Source: Ovis canadensis (lineage: Eukaryota > Chordata > Mammalia > Artiodactyla > Bovidae). Taken from it: a stretch of DNA of 64,000 nucleotides. The position numbers and the translations under genes are program-made. The DNA is taken from assembly GCF_042477335.2 (NCBI RefSeq), contig NC_091245.1, positions 87,210,501-87,274,500 on the forward strand, given 5' to 3'. The notes under the pieces were generated by a model. It had not been told where the DNA came from. It searched no databases and worked only from the letters and a program-made list of their open reading frames with translations. Shown piece after piece: positions 59,501 through 64,000 of this stretch; position 1 is the stretch's first letter, and every line of letters starts with the position of its first letter.

Positions 59501-62500
59501 GGATCACTGTCATGAACACCAACTGTATGAAACTGTAATGCAGTGTTCCCATTAGAAGTTACTGAGGCTTCTGTGTTCTCCTGAAAGTGAAAGTGAAGTC
59601 ACTCAGTCATGTCCGACTCTTTGCGACCCCAAGGACTGTAGCCTACCAGGCTCCTCCGTCCATGGGATTTTCCAGGCAAGAGTACTGGAGTGGGTTGCCA
59701 TTTCCTTCTCCAGGGGATCTTCCCAGCCCAGGGATCGAACCCGGGTCTCCCGCATCGTAAGCAGACGCTTTACCGTCTGAGCTCCTGACATAGCACTAGA
59801 TCCCTCCATCCTGTCTGCTTCTCTGTCTTGTTCTCTGTCTCTGCATGTTCTTAGAGCTCTTCCTGCCTCCGTGTGGCTCCCAGGCAGCAGACTCTCAAGC
59901 TGGTCTGTGCTTGCTGTTTACACTCACATACCCCACTTCTGGCAGCAACCTGCTATCAACTGGGAAACTAGATCAATGAACTTGCTAAAATTAGCCAAAG
60001 TGAAAGAAGAAAGAGGCTCTAAACAAGAATCTGAGCCTAATCAGGATTTGGAGGTATGACAGCTCTTAATTCTTGCTCAACCATTCCCTAAACTCCCCAA
60101 ATAAATCTCCTTTCATAGAAGGAACAAGCTAAATTCCAGAAAAGTCAAGCCACTGACTAGCAGCTGATCCAGGTTAGAACAAAGGTGACCTGACTCCGGA
60201 GTAAGAGCCTCCTCCACTGTATCCTCCGTAAGCAGATGGGGTGCGCAATCAAGAGGAGTGAATGAGTTGTGGTGCATGGATAGTGTGACTCTGGCAGCCA
60301 GGAAGCTTTCTGAGCTTTCTTCCTGATTCCTCACTACGTTCCACCTAACTGGCATGGATCTCCAGATGAGGGAGCATAAATGTGCATGCAGAGAAGCATG
60401 TAAGTCCCTCAATCAAAGCTGTATTTTATGCTACTGCAATTGATGTCACCATTTACACAGAATAAACCTTTTGCAGGCAGTACCTACTTGGTGACGCGCC
60501 TTGTTTTATATTTTAACATTTAGTGAGACAAGTCTTCTTTCCCAGCAGAATGAGAAGTTTCTCCAGGCCAAGGTCTATGCTGCACCCCTCTCTCACATCC
60601 CTTATGGCACCCTGAAGAGCACCTGGCACATATTAAGTGCTCATCACTGATTCGTGCGACTTCTGGCGGCATCGTCAGGGAAAGTTTAGGGCTCTGCACA
60701 GATGGACTCTTCTGTTACTCACCATTTGGCCAAACAGACTGCTTTGTGGATTTCTTCCCATTTTCCCCCAAAATTCTTGGACACCCACAGGCCATTCTGA
60801 AAGATTATAAATGACTTATCAAAATTCCAGCTTTATCATGTGCAGCTGCTTGTATGACCTTTTAATAATTCATATCCAATCATTCAGGGCAGTAAAAACA
60901 CACACTGAAATTCCAGCCAAGCTGCCTGAGCTCACAGACACACACAGTTTATGGGGCCCCCTCTAGGGTCTTGGAACAAGTTCAGAATAACAAATGCTTA
61001 TGAAGTGCCTACTATGTGCCAGGTATACCAGACGCTGCGCTGGGGATACAAAGATGAATAAGACATACTCCCTGCTCTCAAGGAGCTTACAGTTTAACAA
61101 GGGTACACAAAAGAAAGTTCAATACACACGGTTAAGTGTTATGGAAACATGGTCTCTGGGGTAACAGCAGGGAGAGACAAAGCATTAGAGCTGACTTGTG
61201 AAGAAGACAGCCAAACGGAGTCTTAAATGATGAGCAGTGTAACCAAAAGAAGGCAAATGGGAGATGAGATGTCAATGCACGAAGAGATTAGTACAAGCAG
61301 AGACAGAGAGGTGGTGAAACATCTCAGTGTGTGCAGGGCGCTGAAGCCTTCAGACACAGATGGAGCAACATTTCAAGGGGAAGAGAGGAGCCAGTGCTGG
61401 GGAGGGGTGGCAGCTCGTGCAGAGGAATCTGGTCCTTATTTTATATGGGATACTGGCAGGAGGGGAATGACACAACCAGTTTTACTTTTTTAAAGAGGAA
61501 TACTTGGGTGACAGTGGGAAAGATGGATTTCAGAGGGTTCAAACTATTAATAGAAGCAGGGAAAGCAGTGACTAATTGCTGCATTGAGTTAGTGAAGCCT
61601 GAAGCCACAGCTGTGAGGAAAAGGCTCAGAAATAATATAGACTCTAGATTCAGTAGAACTGGACACTTTCCTGTAGGGCAGGATGGAGTGCATGCGCGCG
61701 TGTGTGTGTGTGTGTGTGTGTGAAAGTTGAACACTCCGGGATTCTTGGTGAGGGGAAAGCAGTATTGTGGAATCTTTAGCCAGCATAAGGATGAAGGGAA
61801 GAACAATATGGCTGAGAAAGGTTAAGTTTGAAGGACCTGTGGGACATCTAGCTAGAGATACCCAGCAGACAGCAAGGAAGGCATCTGCAGCCCCAGGAAG
61901 AAGCCAGGAGCAGAGGTAGGCATTTGAGAATCTGACACATCACAGTGGTAGCAAAATGGTAAAGAGTGGGAGAGTAAAATGAGCATTTACTCAGAGCAAC
62001 ATGAGCAATAGGGATTTAAGAGGAGGTTGAAAGGAGTTTAAAAAAGAGACTAAGAAGCAATGGTTAGAAGGTAGGAAAGAACGAACCAAAGGGACTGCCA
62101 CACAAGCCAAGCAAGTAGAATTCCCAAAAGGAGGTCAATACTTTCAAGTGCAGCAGAGACTTCATAACATAAAACCAGACAATTTCAGTGACATTGGCAA
62201 TAGGAGTCTAGTGAGCCCAGACCCCCTGGAGGTGGGACTGAAATGTCCTGGAGCAGCTCAAATGAAACGGTGATGATTTAGGTAGAAATAACTTCAGCGG
62301 TCCTCCACTCTCACCCATCATTCTTCTTTAACTCTTCCTCCTCTAGTAACATTCACCTCCCAGCATTCCTAATTAACCTAATCCACTTAGAAATAGGGAA
62401 CGGTCTGATATCACCTATTTACACTTTAGTACAAATTGGTCCATCTCTCCACCCTGATTATTTGTACTTCAAACTCACCCTTAATGGGAAGAAATTTCAG

Positions 62501-63974
62501 GTCTAAAGGCAGATTGTGCCTGCCTCTCCCTAGGATAGCTGTTTTAATAAACTTAAGGTACTTGGTAAGGGTGATGGGGTTTTCAAAGGCAGATCAATGG
62601 TTCTGTCCATTCCAACAGGGGTCTCTTTGTTCCCTCGAAGGGCCTACAGCTCAAGCTGCTGCTGCTAAGTCACTTCAATCGTGTCCGACTCAAGCTGCTG
62701 AAGGCCAATTCCCAGGAACTGTTGCTTTCAGATGTGATGCCTATCTGGTAGGCTAGTTTTCCTCCTCTGGCTGAGTTTAACTCTGACCTTCCTTGAGCCT
62801 CTCAGCCTGACCTCAGCTGAAAGTTCTGCCCCCAGAAGGCCCAGAACCCTAGACCTCTCTTCCAAGTGTCCTTCTCATCCTCCCTATGCCATCCTGTTGC
62901 TCAGCCCAACTTGTCTGTATTTGATAACCCTACTTCCATTCCCAGAATGGTCATCACAGCAGTGGCTCCCAGACTTTAGTGCGCAGGCTCATCTGGCGAG
63001 CTTGTTACAAACACTAGCTACCTCACTGACACACTACATCCAGATCAGGGCCAAGCAATCTGCATCTTAAACCAGCTCCCAGGGATTTCTATCCGATCCT
63101 GCAGGTCAGCAAACCACACTCTAAGCAATATGATGAGAGAGAGCCATATAAACACAGAATGTAATTATGACTACTATCATAGTCTGGCAACTCAGCCACT
63201 CTGGGCCCTTAACATCTATGATAAAACAGACTGGTCCTCCAGGAATGGTAAAGTTGAGCTGCTCCTCAGGAAACTTTCGGAACAAAGGTGGGAGGGCCAC
63301 CCATGGTTTCTGGGAAGAATACAGGAATGGGGTAGGGGGTGCAGGGAATTAGGACTCTGGATATTTAATACATGGGCATCAAAGACAGACATCAACGGGT
63401 TTTTATACTAAGGACTGAACAAGGAAAAATTATAAAGGTGCAGTTTGGCCATAGGAAAGAAACAATAATCTGAAAAGTTTAACAATTTATGTCTGTCTCT
63501 TGCAGATCACGAATGATTAAACTATTTCCTAGTTCATTACTCTAACAGTAAGTATCTGTTCACTTTTTAAAAAATTGTAATGATAACTAGACATACACCT
63601 ATCTGGTATAGACAGCATATAAAAATTGTGTCCTTTACCATATAGGGAAACACACACACACACAAACCAAAAACCCACACTTCATACCATAAGAAGTCAC
63701 TAGAAGACAGTCCAACATAAAAAGCATCACCTGCATGGTCCTCTTAAGACAGTGTATTTTGAGACTATAAAAACACAAAAGGCAAGACAAGTTCTTCAAC
63801 TAGACTTACTTCAGTGCTGAGAGCTAAAAGATAATCAGAATTTTGCGGGCTATACATCATCTGAGTCAGAGGATGAAAAGGGAGATTGGTTTGGACAAAG
63901 TTCTTTGCAAAATCTGATGATCTGAAGATTCTTCCTCCATGACTTCCTCCAGATACCTCTGCTGTTAAAATCAC
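35194..63974 (-). CDS. SORT1: SORT1 (sortilin), last 16 exons; 5' part beyond the window
   Basis: Sortilin is a type I Vps10p-domain receptor cycling between trans-Golgi, endosomes and plasma membrane, with ligands such as proneurotrophins, neurotensin, progranulin and apoB-containing particles. Exons in transcript order: 63974-63810, 60796-60723, 57655-57606, 56736-56606, 53165-53021, 51969-51814, 50240-50134, 46675-46573, 46231-46063, 45473-45283, 42358-42169, 38148-38032, 37462-37354, 35921-35815, 35556-35433 and 35208-35194. Together they make 1953 bases in one frame, 650 residues plus TAG. Human sortilin is 831 residues, so about 180 are missing on the 5' side. Asp-box-like motifs of the beta-propeller recur: [32 protein letters not shown]. 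Cysteine-rich 10CC modules, one membrane span and a short tail with YSVL and DEDLL follow. Possible N-glycosylation sites include NGS, NVT and NIS. It is the third same-strand gene after PSRC1 and MYBPHL. Confidence 0.97.
35815..35921 (-). other. SORT1: SORT1 transmembrane exon
   Basis: NSKSNS precedes a single hydrophobic span ([20 protein letters not shown]), then IVKKYVCGG with a membrane-proximal cysteine known to be palmitoylated in human sortilin. The acceptor (TTTTAATTTATCAAG) is unusually A-rich. Confidence 0.92.
35922..37353 (-). other. SORT1: SORT1 intron without recognised repeats
   Basis: I see no SINE or LINE. A CA-rich patch lies around 36570-36660. The open frames here are unremarkable. 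Confidence 0.5.
39228..39510 (+). mobile_element. CHR-1-type SINE with target-site duplication
   Basis: GGACTTCCCTGGTGGTGCAG...GACCCAGCTCAGCCAAAAAT with A-rich tail. AAACTTCCAGGTT occurs on both sides. Confidence 0.92.
39783..40086 (-). mobile_element. CHR-1-type SINE, reversed
   Basis: Starts with ATTATTTATTTATTTTGGGC and ends TTCTCCACTGAGCCATCAGGGAAGCCC. Confidence 0.92.
40095..40420 (+). repeat. L2 LINE fragment
   Basis: GGGGCTCAGCTCAGATGCCACC...AAGCCTCTCTGATCCAACTC matches the L2 3' half (the AAATGTCACCTCCTCAGGAAGCC block). It is diverged. Confidence 0.6.
40620..40830 (+). repeat. MIR SINE
   Basis: GGGTTCACATCCCAGCTCTGTCA...GTTTCTCCCTTTGTGAAATG...CAGTGCCTGGCACAGAGGC. Confidence 0.85.
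40900..41130 (-). repeat. L2 LINE fragment, reversed
   Basis: CATCTGAGCTAAAGCATTAAAGG...GACCTTCCAGGCAGGAGTAG resembles the reversed L2 3' region. Confidence 0.5.
42359..45282 (-). other. SORT1: SORT1 intron with an L1 3' end
   Basis: The first 1.5 kb (42359-43900) shows no recognisable repeat. L1 fills 43935-44915. The rest is AT-rich unique sequence. Confidence 0.5.
43935..44915 (+). mobile_element. 5'-truncated L1 LINE
   Basis: Typical end of L1 ORF2 and 3'UTR: AAAAGATGCTCAACATCATT, CATGGATGGGCCTAGAGATT, ATGATATCACTTATATGTGG, ACACAGGGAACTCTACTCAG, ending TATACTCCAATATTTTTTTA. It is truncated at the 5' side and carries small indels. Confidence 0.92.
46797..47075 (+). repeat. Old L1M-type 3' fragment
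   Basis: AACATACCATAAAATTTACATC...GTGCAGTTCAGTAGCGTTAAGG...CACACTGTTGTGCAGCCATC is the familiar L1M 3' region. Confidence 0.75.
47348..47487 (+). mobile_element. CHR SINE with target-site duplication
   Basis: GGGAGACCTCTCCGGTGGTC...TTTGATCCCTGGTCAGGGAA, flanked by AAAGAGGTTC on both sides (ends at 47347; begins at 47488). Confidence 0.9.
47603..47911 (+). mobile_element. BovB LINE 3' end
   Basis: CCAGTCCATCCTAAAGGAGA...CTTTGGCCACCTGATGAGAA...ending CTGAACTGAACTGA, the RTE-clade BovB terminus. About 0.3 kb. Confidence 0.93.
48916..49900 (+). mobile_element. BovB LINE 3' kilobase with reverse-transcriptase remnant
   Basis: The part at about 48996-49370 reads as the C-terminal reverse-transcriptase region with [12 protein letters not shown] (the YADD catalytic box), then [14 protein letters not shown]. 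It ends in a BovB tail with GGGTCGCAAAGAGTCGGACA. It is 5'-truncated and has several stops and frameshifts after about 49370. Confidence 0.94.
50241..51813 (-). other. SORT1: SORT1 intron with a reversed L2
   Basis: L2 occupies about 50860-51365. The flanking parts show nothing I can name. Short AAAT/AAAA tracts lie near 51405-51425. Confidence 0.5.
50860..51365 (-). repeat. L2 LINE fragment, reversed
   Basis: The run TATATTCTAGTAGGGTGAGACAG...AGTCAGGGCAGGTCTCATCAG...CCAGAATCACTTAGATCCTG is reversed L2. Confidence 0.65.
51978..51998 (-). repeat. SORT1: (GTTT)n tract forming a SORT1 polypyrimidine tract
   Basis: On the minus strand a GTTT tetranucleotide repeat lies just upstream of the acceptor CCTATTCCAG of the exon beginning at 51969. 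It is the main T-rich stretch before that acceptor. Confidence 0.85.
51998..53020 (-). other. SORT1: SORT1 intron with a Bov-tA SINE
   Basis: Mostly AT-rich unique sequence; the SINE lies at 52755-52945, close to the next exon's donor. Confidence 0.5.
52755..52945 (-). mobile_element. Bov-tA SINE, reversed
   Basis: CCGTCTGCCAATGCAGGAGA...CTTGCCTGGAGAATCCCATG...AGTCAGCATGCACAC. Confidence 0.9.
53452..53898 (+). mobile_element. BovB LINE 3' end
   Basis: GCTATGGTTTTTCCTGTGGT...GTTGGAGAAGACTCTTGAGA...GACACGACTGAGTGACTGAA. About 0.45 kb, 5'-truncated. Confidence 0.94.
54265..54475 (-). mobile_element. Bov-tA SINE, reversed
   Basis: GGTCTCCCTCGTGGCTCAAC...GGTTTGATTCCTGGGTCAGG...GGCAACCCACTCCAGTATCC. 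Confidence 0.92.
54690..54850 (+). repeat. MIR-like SINE
   Basis: CTAGACAAGTTACTCAATTTCC...AACTGAGATAACAGTATGAA...CTCGGGAGGATTATTACA. It is diverged. Confidence 0.65.
54880..56290 (+). repeat. L2 LINE, about 1.4 kb of its 3' part
   Basis: Long collinear L2 match: TCATCAAGGTCACCAACAAC, GCTGAATTTAATGCAGCTGA, CTTCTCCTGCAGTCCTTTCC, CAGTTGCTCAGGCCAAAGAC, TGTGTGATCTGGCCACTGGC, and the terminal CCTAGTATACAGTAGGTACT. The several open frames in it are remnants. Confidence 0.75.
57105..57235 (+). repeat. L2 3' end
   Basis: TTAAGCTCCATGAGAGCAGG...TGTTTTGTTCTCACCATCCT then a GAATGAATGAATAC tail. Confidence 0.6.
57890..58480 (+). repeat. L2 LINE fragment split by MER20
   Basis: L2-like text (TCTTCCATGAAGTTTCCTGTC before; CCACTGAATTCTTCACAGCAGG after) surrounds the DNA transposon at 58085-58285. 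Confidence 0.5.
58085..58285 (+). mobile_element. MER20 (hAT-Charlie) DNA transposon
   Basis: GTGGTTCTCAACCAGGGCCG...AGGGGACATTCTTGGCTGTC...GATGCTGCTAAATATCCTGC...AACTATCCAGTCCAAACGCC. A non-autonomous, old element. Confidence 0.85.
58605..58835 (+). mobile_element. L1 3' end
   Basis: AGGATACATAGTACAGTGCA...CACTATGTTATACACCTAAA...TCAACTGTACCTCAATAAAA with A-rich tail. Confidence 0.85.
59580..59795 (+). mobile_element. Bov-tA SINE
   Basis: GTGAAGTCACTCAGTCATGTCC...CAGGGATCGAACCCGGGTCTCC...GCTTTACCGTCTGAGCTCC. It is well preserved. Confidence 0.93.
60550..60650 (+). repeat. L2 3' end fragment
   Basis: AGAGCACCTGGCACATATTAAGTGCTCAT is the L2 terminus pattern. Confidence 0.55.
60975..62300 (-). 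repeat. L2 LINE, reversed, about 1.3 kb
   Basis: Begins with the reversed terminus (GTGCCTACTATGTGCCAGGT...GCTGGGGATACAAAGATGAA...AAGGAGCTTACAGTTTAACA) and continues with collinear reversed L2 (GACATCTAGCTAGAGATACCC, CAGACAGCAAGG). Confidence 0.7.
61695..61722. repeat. (GT)n microsatellite
   Basis: GCGCGCGTGTGTG... of about 14 dinucleotides, inside the reversed L2. Confidence 0.95.
62657..62697 (+). repeat. 40-base BovA head fragment with flanking repeats
   Basis: GCTGCTAAGTCACTTCAATC then GTGTCCGACT is the first part of a BovA unit; CTCAAGCTGCTG stands on both sides. Confidence 0.8.
62960..63130 (+). mobile_element. MER5A DNA transposon
   Basis: CAGTGGCTCCCAGACTTTAGTG...CATCTGGCGAGCTTGTTACA...GCATCTTAAACCAGCTCCCAG...AACCACACTCTAAGCA. 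Confidence 0.85.
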
Positions 63975-64000
63975 CTGGTCAGGGAGAAGGAAGTTCAGAA

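Larger units (their letters stand above)
57656..60722 (-). other. SORT1: SORT1 intron with L2, MER20, L1 and Bov-tA
   Basis: The named repeats leave unique AT-rich sequence at 58850-59570 (with a small L1M piece near 59045-59130) and 59800-60540. Confidence 0.55.
60797..63809 (-). other. SORT1: SORT1 intron with a long reversed L2 and MER5A
   Basis: About 1.3 kb is L2. A GT dinucleotide tract, a truncated BovA scrap (62657-62697) and MER5A follow. The stretch 63130-63800 is unique with a CA tract near 63650-63664. Confidence 0.6.
46063..63974 (-). other. SORT1: SORT1 exons for the Vps10p ten-bladed propeller
   Basis: Nine exons (63974-63810 to 46231-46063) encode the propeller blades present here, from [20 protein letters not shown] to SSHPINVIK. 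Each blade tends to carry an Asp-box-like S-x-D-x-G-x-x-W motif or a decayed form ([35 protein letters not shown]). Small differences from the human sequence I remember (RTADL for RTSDL, RWKHL for RWTHL, SHPIN for SRPIN) are conservative. Confidence 0.9.

Overview
The window is ruminant, almost certainly bovid, nuclear DNA. It is dense in tRNA-Glu-type CHR SINEs (Cetruminantia), Bov-tA/BOV-A2 SINEs and BovB (RTE) LINE fragments, set among older mammal-wide repeats (MIR, L2, L1, MER5A, MER20). The genes are intron-split and correspond in order and orientation to human 1p13.3: CELSR2 (+), PSRC1 (-), MYBPHL (-), SORT1 (-). In people this is the LDL-cholesterol / coronary disease locus.

Layout. 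226-1976: last six coding exons of CELSR2, then a 1.65 kb 3'UTR to about 3630. 3631-5935: noncoding interval between the convergent 3' ends of CELSR2 and PSRC1. 5937-9430: complete PSRC1, reconstructed as 326 residues, with a CpG-island promoter at about 9220-9810 holding a CCAAT box and a CHR-type cell-cycle element. 9810-16650: intergenic, with a processed retrocopy of histone H3.3 (H3-3A) at 14535-15856 that is itself interrupted by a BOV-A2 SINE. 16650-28028: MYBPHL, complete except for some doubt about its tiny last coding exon; its 8.3 kb first intron holds an orphan CpG island, an unexplained 131-codon open frame, and an L2 with nested SINEs. 28030-30780: intergenic. 30780-63974: the last 16 exons of SORT1 with a 4.4 kb 3'UTR; the 5' exons and promoter lie beyond the right edge.

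Every splice junction used keeps the reading frame. SORT1 sums to 1953 coding bases (650 residues plus stop), PSRC1 to 981 (326 plus stop), MYBPHL to 1065 (354 plus stop) and the CELSR2 tail to 846 (281 plus stop).

How the genes relate: they are neighbours, not a pathway unit. CELSR2 is a planar-polarity cadherin GPCR, PSRC1 a mitotic microtubule protein, MYBPHL a cardiac sarcomere protein and SORT1 a sorting receptor of the trans-Golgi and endosomes. Human work ties CELSR2, PSRC1 and SORT1 to a shared liver regulatory region in the interval downstream of CELSR2. No tRNA, rRNA or CRISPR feature was seen, and I could not confidently place any LTR element. Protein comparisons rest on remembered human sequences, not on a search.
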